A stretch of DNA of 64,000 nt. It comes from Oscillospiraceae bacterium (GTDB lineage: Bacteria; Bacillota; Clostridia; Oscillospirales; Acutalibacteraceae). The stretch is taken from contig SVPM01000001.1 of assembly GCA_015065865.1 (NCBI GenBank), forward strand, positions 1-64,000. The letters run 5' to 3'. Positions within the stretch are counted from its first letter, which is position 1, and every line of letters begins with the position of its first letter. Below are positions 27,252 to 37,492 of the stretch, in pieces. Below the pieces are notes generated by a model. The model was not told the DNA's origin and made no database searches. It saw nothing but the letters and a program-made list of their open reading frames with translations. Both the position numbers and the translations under genes were made by a program.

Positions 27252-27347
27252 ATTTTTAGGGAATCTATGGCATCGTTGCGAAAAGTATGCTACAATGACC
27301 ATTGATATAGTAAAAAGGAATGTCAAATCACATAGGAGGAAACAATC

Positions 27348-28625
27348 ATGAGTCTGAAATCTGTCAATCAAAAGGAAACCAATCGTGTGGAACTCGAAAT
27401 CGAGGTGGATGCGGCCGCTTTTGAAGCTGCCGTGGAAAAGGCGTACCGCAAGAACATCAATAAGCTGAACATCCCCGGCTTCCGCCGCGGTAAGGCTCCC
27501 CGCTCGTTCGTGGAGAAGATGTACGGTAAGGAAGTGTTCTATGAGGATGCGATGAACGACCTGTATCCCGAAGCACTGGATGCCGCTATCAAAGAGTCGG
27601 AATACGAGTATGTGGAAGATAAGATCGATCTGGACGTTGTGTCGGTCGGTGAAGAAGGCCTTGTGTTCAAAGCGGTCATCACCGTGAAGCCGGAAGTGAC
27701 CCTCAGTGCCTATAAGGGCTTGGACGTGACCCGCGAGGAGAAGGAAGTCACCGATGAGGATGTCGAGGCCGAAGTGAATAAGCTGTTGGATCGCAACTCC
27801 CGTATGGTGACGGTGGAAGGCCGCGCCGCGGAAAACGGCGATACCGTGGACTTTGATTTTGACGGCTACGTGGATGACGTCGCGTTTGACGGCGGCAAGG
27901 CGGAACACTACAGCTTGGTGCTGGGTTCGGGCCAGTTTATCCCCGGTTTTGAAGAGCAGATCGTCGGCAAGAATGCGGGCGACGAGTTCGACGTGAACGT
28001 TACCTTCCCCGAGGATTACCACGCGGAAGAACTGAAGGGCAAGGCCGCCGTGTTCAAGTGCAAACTGCACGAGATCAAGGCGAAGGAACTGCCGGCGGCG
28101 GACGATGAGTTTGCAAAGGATTGCAGTGAGTTCGATACGTTGGATGAGCTGAAAGCCGATCTGAAGACGAAACTGGCGGAAAGCCGCAAGAACGAGGCGG
28201 ACGTTGCATTTGAAAATGCGCTGATGGATAAACTGGTGGAGAATATGACCGCCGAGATTCCCGAAGCGATGTTCGATAACGAAGTGACTGAGCAGGTCAA
28301 CAACTTCGCCTACCGTCTGCAGTCGCAGGGTATGGATATGAATCTGTATCTGCAGTACACCGGTATGGACGAAGCGGCACTGCGCGAAAACTTCCGTCCG
28401 CAGGCGGAACAGCAGGTGAAGGGCCGCTTGGCGCTCGAAAAGGTGGCGGCGCTTGAAAATCTGACCGCGACCGATGAAGAGGTCGAAGCGGAATATGCGC
28501 GTATGGCGGACCAGTATAAACTGGATGTTGAGCGCGTGAAGGCGCTGGTGGCGACGGATGCCGTGTCGAAAGACCTCGGCTTGAAGAAGGCTCTGGACTT
28601 CTTGAAGGAAAACGCCGGTAAGTAA
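27348..28625 (+). CDS. tig: trigger factor
   Basis: NINKLNIPGFRRGKAPRSFVEKMYG and FKBP-domain sequence; upstream of clpP. Confidence 0.96.
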   Translation: MSLKSVNQKETNRVELEIEVDAAAFEAAVEKAYRKNINKLNIPGFRRGKAPRSFVEKMYGKEVFYEDAMNDLYPEALDAAIKESEYEYVEDKIDLDVVSVGEEGLVFKAVITVKPEVTLSAYKGLDVTREEKEVTDEDVEAEVNKLLDRNSRMVTVEGRAAENGDTVDFDFDGYVDDVAFDGGKAEHYSLVLGSGQFIPGFEEQIVGKNAGDEFDVNVTFPEDYHAEELKGKAAVFKCKLHEIKAKELPAADDEFAKDCSEFDTLDELKADLKTKLAESRKNEADVAFENALMDKLVENMTAEIPEAMFDNEVTEQVNNFAYRLQSQGMDMNLYLQYTGMDEAALRENFRPQAEQQVKGRLALEKVAALENLTATDEEVEAEYARMADQYKLDVERVKALVATDAVSKDLGLKKALDFLKENAGK

Positions 28626-28700
28626 TCTCGTTGTTTAAACCATAGCCGACAGGGCATACTTGTCTGTGCAGTATTGTGATTTTAGATTGGAGTGACGGAT

Positions 28701-29285
28701 ATGAGTTTGGTACCGTACGTAGTGGAGCAGACGGGGCGCGGTGAGCGTAGTTACGACATCTTCTCCCGTTTGTTGAATGACCGTATCATTATGCTGTGTG
28801 ATGAGGTGAACGATGCAACCGCTTCGTTGGTGGTGGCACAGTTGCTGCATCTGGAAGGACAGGATCCCGATAAGGATATTCAGTTGTACATCAACAGCCC
28901 CGGCGGTTCGATCTCGGCGGGTATGGCGATCTATGATACGATGCAGTTTATCAAGTGTGATGTATCCACGATCTGCATCGGTATGGCGGCAAGCATGGGT
29001 TCGTTCCTGCTTGCGGCCGGCGCGAAGGGTAAGCGTATGGCTTTGCCCAACAGTGAAATTATGATTCATCAACCGCTCGGCGGTGCACGCGGTCAGGCGA
29101 GTGATATCAAGATTCAAGCGGATCACATTTTGTTCATTCGCGGCCGTATGAATCAGTTGTTGTCTGAAATGACGGGGCAGCCGCTCGAAACGATTGAGCG
29201 CGATACCGACCGTGATAACTATATGACCGCCGAACAGGCAATGGCTTACGGTCTGGTGGATAAGGTCATTACGAAACGCGCATAA
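28701..29285 (+). CDS. clpP: ATP-dependent Clp protease proteolytic subunit
   Basis: [41 protein letters not shown]. Confidence 0.97.
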   Translation: MSLVPYVVEQTGRGERSYDIFSRLLNDRIIMLCDEVNDATASLVVAQLLHLEGQDPDKDIQLYINSPGGSISAGMAIYDTMQFIKCDVSTICIGMAASMGSFLLAAGAKGKRMALPNSEIMIHQPLGGARGQASDIKIQADHILFIRGRMNQLLSEMTGQPLETIERDTDRDNYMTAEQAMAYGLVDKVITKRA

Positions 29286-29297
29286 GGAGTAGACAAA

Positions 29298-30602
29298 ATG
29301 CCGAGAAATGAGGAGACCAAACCGATATGCTGTTCTTTCTGCGGTAAAACGCAGGAGGAGGTATATCGTCTGATTGCGGGCCCCGGTGTGTATATCTGCA
29401 ACGAGTGTATCGAACTGTGCGGCAGCATTCTGGCGGACGGCAGTGCGCCCCCTCGTCAGCAAAGCAGTTCCACCAGCGTGGTGCTTCCCAAACCGCAGGA
29501 GATCAAACAGGGGCTCGACGATTACGTTATCGGTCAAGATGCGGCGAAAACCGCCTTGTCGGTGGCGGTGTACAATCACTATAAGCGTATTTATTTCGGC
29601 CACGGCGATACCGAACTCGGCAAGAGCAATGTGCTGCTGATCGGCCCCACGGGTGTGGGTAAGACGGCACTGGCACAAACGCTTGCACGTATTCTGGATG
29701 TGCCGTTTGCCATTGCGGACGCCACCACCCTCACCGAAGCGGGTTACGTTGGTGAGGACGTGGAAAACATCCTGCTTCGTCTGATTCAAGCGGCAGATTT
29801 TGATGTGGAAAAGGCCGAACGCGGCATCATTTACGTGGATGAGATCGATAAGATCGCCCGCCGCAGTGAGAACCCGTCCATCACGCGTGATGTGAGCGGC
29901 GAAGGGGTTCAACAAGCCCTTTTGAAGATCTTGGAGGGCACGGTGGCGAACGTGCCGCCCGGCGGCGGCCGCAAACATCCGCAGCAGGAATTCATTCAGA
30001 TCGACACCTCCAATATTTTGTTCATTTTGGGCGGTGCGTTCGACGGTATTCAGCAGACGATCGAAAAGCGGTTGGAATCGGGTGCCATCGGTTTCGGCAA
30101 TGCCGTGCGTTCCAAAAAGGAACGCGAGTTGTCCGAATTGCTTGCACATATCACACCGCAGGATCTGGTGCGATTCGGTTTGATTCCCGAACTCGTGGGC
30201 CGTATGCCCGTCATCACCACGTTGGAGGCGTTGTCCGCCGAAGCGTTGGTGGCGATCTTGAGTCAGCCGAAAAACGCCCTGCTCAAACAGTATCAATATC
30301 TGTTTGAACTGGATGGCGTGACCTTGAATTTCACGGATGAGGCTTTGCGCGCGGTGGCGGAAAAGACGATGGCGTTGCACACGGGTGCACGCGGTCTGCG
30401 CTCGGTGATGGAAGGGGTGCTGAACACACTGATGTTCACCATTCCGTCCGACCACACGGTGGAAACGGTGACGGTCACCGCCGCGTGTGTGAACGAGGGT
30501 GCCGAACCCGAAATCGTGCGTAACCCCGATAAAAAGCCTGTCAAGTTGAAAGCGACCGTAAAGGGGCGTGTAACCGCTCCCAAACGCCGCAATACCGCGT
30601 GA
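29298..30602 (+). CDS. clpX: ATP-dependent Clp protease ATP-binding subunit ClpX
   Basis: Zinc finger [46 protein letters not shown]. Confidence 0.97.
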   Translation: MPRNEETKPICCSFCGKTQEEVYRLIAGPGVYICNECIELCGSILADGSAPPRQQSSSTSVVLPKPQEIKQGLDDYVIGQDAAKTALSVAVYNHYKRIYFGHGDTELGKSNVLLIGPTGVGKTALAQTLARILDVPFAIADATTLTEAGYVGEDVENILLRLIQAADFDVEKAERGIIYVDEIDKIARRSENPSITRDVSGEGVQQALLKILEGTVANVPPGGGRKHPQQEFIQIDTSNILFILGGAFDGIQQTIEKRLESGAIGFGNAVRSKKERELSELLAHITPQDLVRFGLIPELVGRMPVITTLEALSAEALVAILSQPKNALLKQYQYLFELDGVTLNFTDEALRAVAEKTMALHTGARGLRSVMEGVLNTLMFTIPSDHTVETVTVTAACVNEGAEPEIVRNPDKKPVKLKATVKGRVTAPKRRNTA

Positions 30603-30617
30603 TCTAACACGCATTTA

Positions 30618-30649
30618 CAGGCGGCTGTCAGTCACAGCCGCCTGTTTCA
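30618..30649 (+). terminator. hairpin terminator between clpX and lon
   Basis: CAGGCGGCTGT-cagtc-ACAGCCGCCTG-TTT (short U-tract). Confidence 0.7.
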
Positions 30650-30673
30650 TCATTTTTCGAAAGAGGACAAACT

Positions 30674-33028
30674 ATGACCATTCAAAAGCGTATTTCCCGC
30701 GTGCAGACATTGCCGATGATCGCTCTGCGCGGTCTGGTGGTGTATCCCGATATGGAACTGCACTTTGACGTGGGACGTAAACGCTCGATGCAGGCACTTC
30801 ACGCGGCGATGAACCACGACCAAACGTTGTTTTTGGTCACTCAGCGGGATACCGCGGCGGAAGAGCCGACCGAAGACGAACTTTATACGGTAGGTGTGGT
30901 GGCACAGGTGCGGCAGGTGTTACGCTTGCCCGGCGACAACCTGCGGGTAGTTGTGGAAGGGCTGTATCGTGCCCGTTTGCAGGACGTGTTGCAGGAGGAA
31001 CCGTATTTCTTGGCGATGACCAAGGAGGCGCAGACCCGCCGCATTGCCGACCCGTTGCAGGAAGAAGCGTTGGTGCGTGAGTGCCGTAGTTATTTGGAAG
31101 AATATGCGGAACTCACTCCCGCAATGACGGAAGATGCGTTCGCAATGGCGGCGGTGATCGACGATGCGGGTCATCTGGCGGATCACATCGCCTTCAGCCT
31201 GCCGCTGAAAGAAGCGCAAAAGCAGGACGTGCTGGCAACCATGGCGGAAGAACGCCGTATGGAAAAAGTGCTGGATATTTTGCAACACGAAATTGCGGTG
31301 CAAAAACTCGAAAACCGCATTCACGACCGTGTGCATACGCAAATGGATGAAAATCAGCGGGATTACTATCTGCGTGAACAGTTGCGCGCCATCAACGAAG
31401 AACTCGGGGATGGCGACAACCCCGCCGAAGAAGCGGATACTTACCGCCGCACCGTCAATGCGTTGCCGCTTTCCGAGGAAGTGCGAGAAAAATTGCTGAA
31501 GGAATGCGGCAAACTGGCCAAAATGCCTTCGGGTTCGCAGGAAGCGGCGGTGGTGCGCGGTTATCTGGATGCTTGCTTGGCCTTGCCGTGGGGTAAGCAC
31601 ACCGAAGACGTGAGAGATATTGCCCACGCCCGTGCGGTGTTGGACCGTGACCATTACGGTATGGATAAGGTGAAAGATCGTATCGTGGAATCACTTGCCG
31701 TGCGGGTGCTTTCGCGAGAGATGCGCGGTCAGATACTCTGCTTTGTCGGCCCTCCGGGTGTGGGGAAAACGTCGGTTGCCCGTTCCATTGCCGAAGCAAT
31801 GGGGCGGCAGTATGTGCGTATCTCGCTCGGTGGTGTGCGCGATGAAGCGGAGATCCGCGGTCACCGTAAGACCTACATAGGCTCGATGCCCGGCCGTATC
31901 ATTGCGGCGGTCACCAAAGCCAAAACCTGCAATCCGCTGATCCTGTTGGATGAAATTGATAAATTGGGCCACGACTTCCGCGGCGATCCTGCGGCGGCCA
32001 TGCTGGAGGTGTTGGATCCCGAACAGAACGTGACCTTTACCGATCATTATTTGGAGATCCCGTTCGATTTGTCGGAGGTGCTGTTTATTACCACCGCCAA
32101 CGACGAGGCGGAGATCCCTGCCGCACTGGCGGATCGTATGGATATCATTCACCTGCCGAGTTACACGGCGCAGGAGAAGTTCCATATCGCAAAGGATCAT
32201 TTGCTGCCGAAACAGCGTAAACGTCACGGGATTTCGGCACGTCAGTTGCGCTTGTCGGATACCCAACTTCGTGCGTTGATCGACGGGTATACCCGTGAAG
32301 CCGGCGTGCGTAAGCTGGAACGCCGTTTGGCGGATATCTGCCGCAAGGCCGCGAAACGCATTGTGGCGGGTGAGGTGAAAACGGTCACCGTCAAGGATCT
32401 TGCCGATTTCTTAGGTCCTGTGAAGTATAAGCCCGATACACTTGCCCCTGCCGATGAGGTGGGCGTGGTAAACGGTCTGGCGTGGACGTCGGTCGGCGGT
32501 GAGATGCTGCAGGTCGAGGTGGCGGTGTTGGACGGTACCGGCAAGGTGGAACTTACCGGTTCGCTCGGTGACGTGATGAAAGAATCGGCACGCACGGCGA
32601 TGAGTTACGTGCGTTCGCGTGCCGCCCAGTGGGGTATCGATGCGGATTTCTATAAAACCAAAGACATTCACGTGCACGTGCCGGAAGGCGCCGTTCCGAA
32701 GGACGGCCCCTCGGCCGGTGTGACCATGGCCACCGCCATGGTGTCTGCCTTGTCGGGTATTCCCGTGCGCCACGATGTGGCGATGACGGGGGAGATCACG
32801 CTGCGCGGGCGTGTGTTGCCGATCGGCGGCCTGCGTGAGAAAAGCATGGCGGCGTATACCCGCCGTATGCAGACGGTGCTGGTGCCGCAGGAAAACGCGC
32901 CCGACCTTGCGGAGGTGGATGCCGCCGTGCGTGACAGCATTACCTTCGTGCCCGTAGCCCATATGGATACGGTGTTGGATATGGCGTTGAGGAGGAAACC
33001 GCATGAACTGGAAAACCGCGGACTTTGA
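30674..33028 (+). CDS. lon: endopeptidase La (Lon protease)
   Basis: LPMIALRGLVVYPDMELHFDVGRKRS, GPPGVGKTSVARSIAEA, KDGPSAGVTMATAMVSALSG. Confidence 0.97.
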   Translation: MTIQKRISRVQTLPMIALRGLVVYPDMELHFDVGRKRSMQALHAAMNHDQTLFLVTQRDTAAEEPTEDELYTVGVVAQVRQVLRLPGDNLRVVVEGLYRARLQDVLQEEPYFLAMTKEAQTRRIADPLQEEALVRECRSYLEEYAELTPAMTEDAFAMAAVIDDAGHLADHIAFSLPLKEAQKQDVLATMAEERRMEKVLDILQHEIAVQKLENRIHDRVHTQMDENQRDYYLREQLRAINEELGDGDNPAEEADTYRRTVNALPLSEEVREKLLKECGKLAKMPSGSQEAAVVRGYLDACLALPWGKHTEDVRDIAHARAVLDRDHYGMDKVKDRIVESLAVRVLSREMRGQILCFVGPPGVGKTSVARSIAEAMGRQYVRISLGGVRDEAEIRGHRKTYIGSMPGRIIAAVTKAKTCNPLILLDEIDKLGHDFRGDPAAAMLEVLDPEQNVTFTDHYLEIPFDLSEVLFITTANDEAEIPAALADRMDIIHLPSYTAQEKFHIAKDHLLPKQRKRHGISARQLRLSDTQLRALIDGYTREAGVRKLERRLADICRKAAKRIVAGEVKTVTVKDLADFLGPVKYKPDTLAPADEVGVVNGLAWTSVGGEMLQVEVAVLDGTGKVELTGSLGDVMKESARTAMSYVRSRAAQWGIDADFYKTKDIHVHVPEGAVPKDGPSAGVTMATAMVSALSGIPVRHDVAMTGEITLRGRVLPIGGLREKSMAAYTRRMQTVLVPQENAPDLAEVDAAVRDSITFVPVAHMDTVLDMALRRKPHELENRGL

Positions 33029-33587
33029 ATTGACCGCTGCACTGGCGGAACAACTGCCGCCCGATGAACTGCCCGAAGCGGCGTTTTCGGGGCGATCCAA
33101 CGTGGGGAAATCTTCGCTGATCAACCGTTTGTTGGAACGGCGCGGCTTGGCACGCACCAGTGCCACACCGGGCAAGACCGCCAGCATCAATTTTTACCGT
33201 TTGGACAGTATGCGTATGGTGGACCTGCCGGGTTACGGTTATGCCAAGGTGTCCAACGCCGAACGCAAGCGTTGGAACTCGCTGATCCAAGGATATTTTG
33301 ATGCCGACCGCGACCTGCGACTCGTGTTGCAGTTGGTGGATATGCGCCACGCGCCCTCCAAAGAGGATCTTCAGATGATCAACTACTTTGTGGAAGCGGG
33401 CATTCCGTTTATTGTGGTGATGACCAAGGCGGACAAGTTGAACAAGACCGAACGGGCGGCACGTGAAGCCGCTATGCAAGAGGTGTTTGCAGAATTTGAA
33501 GGGGTTCTCACCGTGCCGTTTTCGGCGGTAACGGGCGAGGGCGTCGATGTATTGCGTGAGATACTGGAAAGTGTTACGGAGGAATAA
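33003..33587 (+). CDS. engB: ribosome biogenesis GTP-binding protein YsxC/EngB
   Basis: PEAAFSGRSNVGKSSLINRLL, DLPGYGYAKV, VVMTKADKL. Confidence 0.95.
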   Translation: MNWKTADFELTAALAEQLPPDELPEAAFSGRSNVGKSSLINRLLERRGLARTSATPGKTASINFYRLDSMRMVDLPGYGYAKVSNAERKRWNSLIQGYFDADRDLRLVLQLVDMRHAPSKEDLQMINYFVEAGIPFIVVMTKADKLNKTERAAREAAMQEVFAEFEGVLTVPFSAVTGEGVDVLREILESVTEE

Positions 33588-33589
33588 CC

Positions 33590-34888
33590 ATGTTTTTACC
33601 GATGGGTGTCGGCGTGAACGAGGAGGGTCACCTCACGGTTGGTGGGGTGGATACGCTCGCACTTGCCAAACAGTACGGCACACCGCTGTATGTGATGAAT
33701 GAAGACGTGATCCGTGCGATGTTGCGTGAATTCAAGCGCTCGATCGACGAGAATTACGAGAACGGCGGTATGGTGGCGTTCGCTTCCAAAGCGTGCGGCT
33801 TTTCGCACATGTTCCGCATTGCCGCCGAGGAAGGCTGCGGTGTGGACGTGTCCTCGGGCGGTGAACTGTATACGGCGCTGAAAGCGGGTTTTCCCGCCGA
33901 GCGTATCGTGATGCACGGCAGTTGCAAGACCGAGGAGGAACTCGTGCTGGCGGTGGAGAACGGTGTGGGACGTATCGTGGTAAACGACGCTTACGAACTG
34001 CGCCGCCTTGCGCGTGTGACACAGCGACTGGGAAAGACGGCGAACGTCTATGTGCGCGTTACCCCCGGTATTGATGCACACACCCACAGTGCCGTTATGA
34101 CCGGTCAGATCGATTCGAAGTTTGGTTTCACGCTGGAAAACGGCGATGCGATGCAGGCGGTGAAGGATGCACTGGCACAAAAAACGCTGGTGCTGAAAGG
34201 TCTGCACTGCCACGTGGCCTCGCAGGTGTTTGATGAACAACCGTTCCGCGATGCGGCACGGGTGATGCTCACCTTCCTGCGGGATATCCGTACCGAAACG
34301 GGTGTGACGCTCGGCGAATTGGATGTGGGCGGCGGTTTCGGCGTGCCGTACACTGCGGCAGACGATGCTAAGCCCTGCACCGAATATATGAAATGGACGG
34401 CGGAGGCGATGCACGCGTTTGCCGCTGAGTTGAAATTCCCTCTGCCGCATATTATCATTGAACCCGGCCGTGCGATCGTTGCACACGCCGGCGTGACGCT
34501 CTATACGGTCGGCGGTATCAAGGATATCCCGCAGGTGCGTAAATACGTGTGTGTCAACGGCGGTATGTGCGACAACCCGCGTTATGCGCTGTATCAAGCG
34601 GAGTATACACTGTGTGTTGCCGACCGTGCGGGTGAGGAGGCGAGCGAGCGGGTGACGGTGGCAGGCCGTTGCTGTGAAAGCGGCGATTTGATTCAAGAGA
34701 ACACCCCGCTGCAACCGTGTGAGGAAGGGGATACGTTGGCGGTGCTGTGCACGGGTGCGTATAATTATTCCATGTCCTCCCACTACAATCGCTACCCGAA
34801 ACCGCCCGTGGTGATGGTGCGTGAGGGCGAGCCCTTTGTGGCGGTAAAGGGTGAAACATACGACGATCTGTTGCGTCACGACTGCTGA
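33590..34888 (+). CDS. lysA: diaminopimelate decarboxylase
   Basis: VAFASKACGF PLP-Lys, LKGLHCHVASQVFD, IIEPGRAIVAHAGVTLYTVG, GRCCESGD. Confidence 0.95.
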   Translation: MFLPMGVGVNEEGHLTVGGVDTLALAKQYGTPLYVMNEDVIRAMLREFKRSIDENYENGGMVAFASKACGFSHMFRIAAEEGCGVDVSSGGELYTALKAGFPAERIVMHGSCKTEEELVLAVENGVGRIVVNDAYELRRLARVTQRLGKTANVYVRVTPGIDAHTHSAVMTGQIDSKFGFTLENGDAMQAVKDALAQKTLVLKGLHCHVASQVFDEQPFRDAARVMLTFLRDIRTETGVTLGELDVGGGFGVPYTAADDAKPCTEYMKWTAEAMHAFAAELKFPLPHIIIEPGRAIVAHAGVTLYTVGGIKDIPQVRKYVCVNGGMCDNPRYALYQAEYTLCVADRAGEEASERVTVAGRCCESGDLIQENTPLQPCEEGDTLAVLCTGAYNYSMSSHYNRYPKPPVVMVREGEPFVAVKGETYDDLLRHDC

Positions 34889-34909
34889 AATAAGAAAGGA
34901 CGTGTGTGT

Positions 34910-35431
34910 ATGAAACGCTGGCTGGCCTTGCTGTGTGCGGTGTGTTTGCTGTTTTGTGTCGGATGCCAAAGGCAGGCAGAACCGCCCGAAGTGGAGGAAA
35001 AGCCCATTTGGGAACCGGAAGTTCCGAAAACAATGGATCTTACGGCGCTGTTGACGCGGGAAGAAGTGGAAAAAGCGTTCCCGAACGTCACTTTCGGTGA
35101 GGGACAGTTGCAAGAGCACGATACGCTGTGGCTGTTTTCCACCGAAGATTACACCACGCAGGTGTCGCTGATGGTGAAGGAACCCGCCGTCACCGCGGCG
35201 GAATATATCCTCGTGCTTGCGGGACAATATCCTGCGGGCTCGTTGATCGAAGCGCCGCAGCTCGGAGAGAGTGCCTATTGGTGCGGTGACAGCGGCGAAC
35301 TGTTGGTTGCCGAGGGAAAATACGTGATCTCGCTTTCGGTGCAGTGCACCACCCTGGATGCCGAAAGCCGCCTTATTATCGCGCGTTCCTTGGTGCTCAA
35401 CGTGTTGGAACGGTTGGAGAAGAAACAATAA
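34910..35431 (+). CDS. putative lipoprotein
   Basis: Signal peptide with lipobox-like LFCVGC; no family recognised. Confidence 0.75.
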   Translation: MKRWLALLCAVCLLFCVGCQRQAEPPEVEEKPIWEPEVPKTMDLTALLTREEVEKAFPNVTFGEGQLQEHDTLWLFSTEDYTTQVSLMVKEPAVTAAEYILVLAGQYPAGSLIEAPQLGESAYWCGDSGELLVAEGKYVISLSVQCTTLDAESRLIIARSLVLNVLERLEKKQ

Positions 35432-35473
35432 GATCAGCATCCGCCTTAAAATGGGTGGTCATAGGGATAATGG

Positions 35474-35510
35474 TAGAGAGAATGCATTTGTATTCTCTCT
35501 ATTGTTTTTT
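35474..35510 (+). terminator. intrinsic terminator
   Basis: TAGAGAGAAT-gcatttgt-ATTCTCTCTA followed by TTGTTTTTT. Confidence 0.85.
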
Positions 35511-35551
35511 ATAAAAGATTCGGGGTCACAAATTAAATTTTCAAAAAACCC

Positions 35552-35580
35552 TTGACAGATCGTTTTGAAAAGTGTATTAT
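35552..35580 (+). promoter_or_regulatory. promoter TTGACA-17-TATTAT of GntR/ABC operon
   Basis: Motif and spacing seen directly. Confidence 0.85.
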
Positions 35581-35600
35581 TGTACTAGTGAGGTAATACA
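35573..35600. promoter_or_regulatory. candidate YtrA-type GntR operator TGTATTA-N14-TAATACA
   Basis: Perfect 7-bp inverted repeat covering the -10 and predicted start site, upstream of a YtrA-like regulator. Confidence 0.6.
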
Positions 35601-35616
35601 GTAGGGAGGTGATCCT

Positions 35617-35991
35617 ATGCAATGGAAACCGGATAAATCCAAACCGATCTGTCCGCAGATCAGCGAACAGTTGTGTTTGCGTATCGCGATGGGTGAATTT
35701 CGCGCAGGCGAGAGGTTGCTCTCAGTGCGAGAGGTGGCGCTCTCGGCGGGGGTGAATCCCAACACGGTGCAGCGGTCGTTTGAAACGTTGGAGCAGGAGG
35801 GGATCCTGTATTCCGTGCGCGGTTCGGGTTGGTATGTGGCAGAAGATATCACGCCTGCCCGTGCCGCACTCGAACGTATGTGGGAAGAAAAAACCGCGGC
35901 ATACGTGCAGGATATGACCGCATTGGGTATGGATCTCGGCGAGGTTAAGAAGTATGTGGCGGCGTGGCTGCCGAAGGAGGATGCAGAATGA
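35617..35991 (+). CDS. GntR family regulator, YtrA subfamily
   Basis: PICPQISEQLCLRIAMGEFRAGERLLSVREVALSAGVNPNTVQRSFETLEQEGILYSVRGSGWYV. Confidence 0.92.
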   Translation: MQWKPDKSKPICPQISEQLCLRIAMGEFRAGERLLSVREVALSAGVNPNTVQRSFETLEQEGILYSVRGSGWYVAEDITPARAALERMWEEKTAAYVQDMTALGMDLGEVKKYVAAWLPKEDAE

Positions 35992-36686
35992 GTGTATTGC
36001 TGGAATGTGTCGGTCTTACGAAAAAGTACGGATCGACAGCGGCGCTGGATAATGTGAGTTTTACGTTGGAAAGCGGCAAGATCATTGGTTTGCTCGGCCC
36101 GAACGGCAGCGGCAAGACCACCTTTATCAAAATCGTGAACGGTCTGCTCACCCCCACCGAAGGACGCGTGATCATCGGCGGGTATGAACCGGGAGTGGAG
36201 ACCAAAAAATTGGTGGCGTACCTGCCGGATAACAGTTACTTAAACTCGTGGATGACCATTCGGCAGATGGTGGCGCTGTTCCAAGATTTTTATGCCGATT
36301 TTCGTCCTGCACTGGCGTTTGAGATGCTCGAACACTTGGGGATCAAACCCGATTGCCGTTTAAAAACACTCTCAAAGGGTAACAAGGAAAAGGTGTGTTT
36401 GATATTGGTGATGAGCCGCAACGCCAAACTGTACGTGCTGGATGAGCCGATCGCCGGTGTGGACCCCGCGGCCCGCGATTATGTGATTTCCACCATCATC
36501 AACAACTACAATCCCGATGCCACCGTGTTGATCTCCACGCATTTGATCGCGGACGTTGAACAGGTGTTGGATGAGGTGCTGTTCTTGCAAAACGGTCACT
36601 TGTTGCTTCATCGTTCGGTCGATAGTATTCGGGAAGAAGAGGGTATGAGTGTGGACGGTCTGTTTCGGGAGGTGTTCAAATGGTAA
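35988..36686 (+). CDS. ABC transporter ATP-binding protein
   Basis: GLLGPNGSGKTTFIKIVNGLLTPTEG; LDEPIAGVDPAARDYV. Confidence 0.93.
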   Translation: MSVLLECVGLTKKYGSTAALDNVSFTLESGKIIGLLGPNGSGKTTFIKIVNGLLTPTEGRVIIGGYEPGVETKKLVAYLPDNSYLNSWMTIRQMVALFQDFYADFRPALAFEMLEHLGIKPDCRLKTLSKGNKEKVCLILVMSRNAKLYVLDEPIAGVDPAARDYVISTIINNYNPDATVLISTHLIADVEQVLDEVLFLQNGHLLLHRSVDSIREEEGMSVDGLFREVFKW

Positions 36687-37480
36687 AGAAACTGTATAAG
36701 CACGAGTGCGAGGCGTACTTACGTGTGTGGATACCGATGCAACTGGTGTTGCTCGGTGTAGCGTTGCTGGCGCGCGGTGTTCAACTGTTTGAATCGGACA
36801 CCATCGCCTACAACATTATCAACGGCTCGTCTATTTTGGCGTTTGCGTTGGCCGTGATAGTGTCCTTGGGTTTGACCTTTGTTTTCTCGGTTGTGCGGTT
36901 TTATAAAAATCTCTTTACGGGTGAGGGATATCTCACGTTTACACTGCCCGTTACACCGACCTGTCACATTTTGACCAAGCTGTTCACCGCATTGGCCTTT
37001 CAAGCGGCGACCGTGTTGGTGGCGTTGCTGGCGGTGAGTGTGGTCACTGCGGGGGACGTATTCGCGGAGATTTTAAAGGCCATCGCCTATTTGTGGAAGG
37101 TTGCTTACGATAAACTCGGCACGGCGTGGCTGTTCTATGTGGCGGAAGTGTGTGTGTTGCTGGTCGTGATGATCCTTACCACCACCATGCTCTATTACAC
37201 ATGTTTGGCGGTTGGACAGTTGTTCAATAAAAATCGCGTACTGGCGGCGGTTGGCGTCTATTTCGGTTACTATTTTGTCACGCAGGTGTTCGGTACTGTT
37301 TTAGTGGTGCTGGGATACATGACTTCGCTGCTTGACGAAATCGAATTCTTTTTTGCATATCACACCCAAGAGGCAATGCACTGGACTTTCTGCGGATGTA
37401 TTGTGTGGTACGGATTGTTGGGGGCGGCATACGCTCTGCTTACACGGTACATCTTGTGCCGCAAACTGAACTTGGAATAA
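36680..37480 (+). CDS. ABC transporter permease-like membrane protein
   Basis: About 6 hydrophobic segments, translationally coupled to ATPase. Confidence 0.8.
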   Translation: MVKKLYKHECEAYLRVWIPMQLVLLGVALLARGVQLFESDTIAYNIINGSSILAFALAVIVSLGLTFVFSVVRFYKNLFTGEGYLTFTLPVTPTCHILTKLFTALAFQAATVLVALLAVSVVTAGDVFAEILKAIAYLWKVAYDKLGTAWLFYVAEVCVLLVVMILTTTMLYYTCLAVGQLFNKNRVLAAVGVYFGYYFVTQVFGTVLVVLGYMTSLLDEIEFFFAYHTQEAMHWTFCGCIVWYGLLGAAYALLTRYILCRKLNLE

Positions 37481-37492
37481 GGAGGGGTAGAC

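Noticed and set aside
25155-28070. 971-aa minus-strand ORF
   Set aside because: Antisense to thrC, the metallophosphoesterase and tig across their intergenic gaps; no plausible SD or motifs.
28635-30614. 659-aa minus-strand ORF
   Set aside because: Antisense to clpP and clpX, both unmistakable genes.
33596-35440. 614-aa minus-strand ORF
   Set aside because: Antisense to lysA and the downstream lipoprotein; low-information composition.
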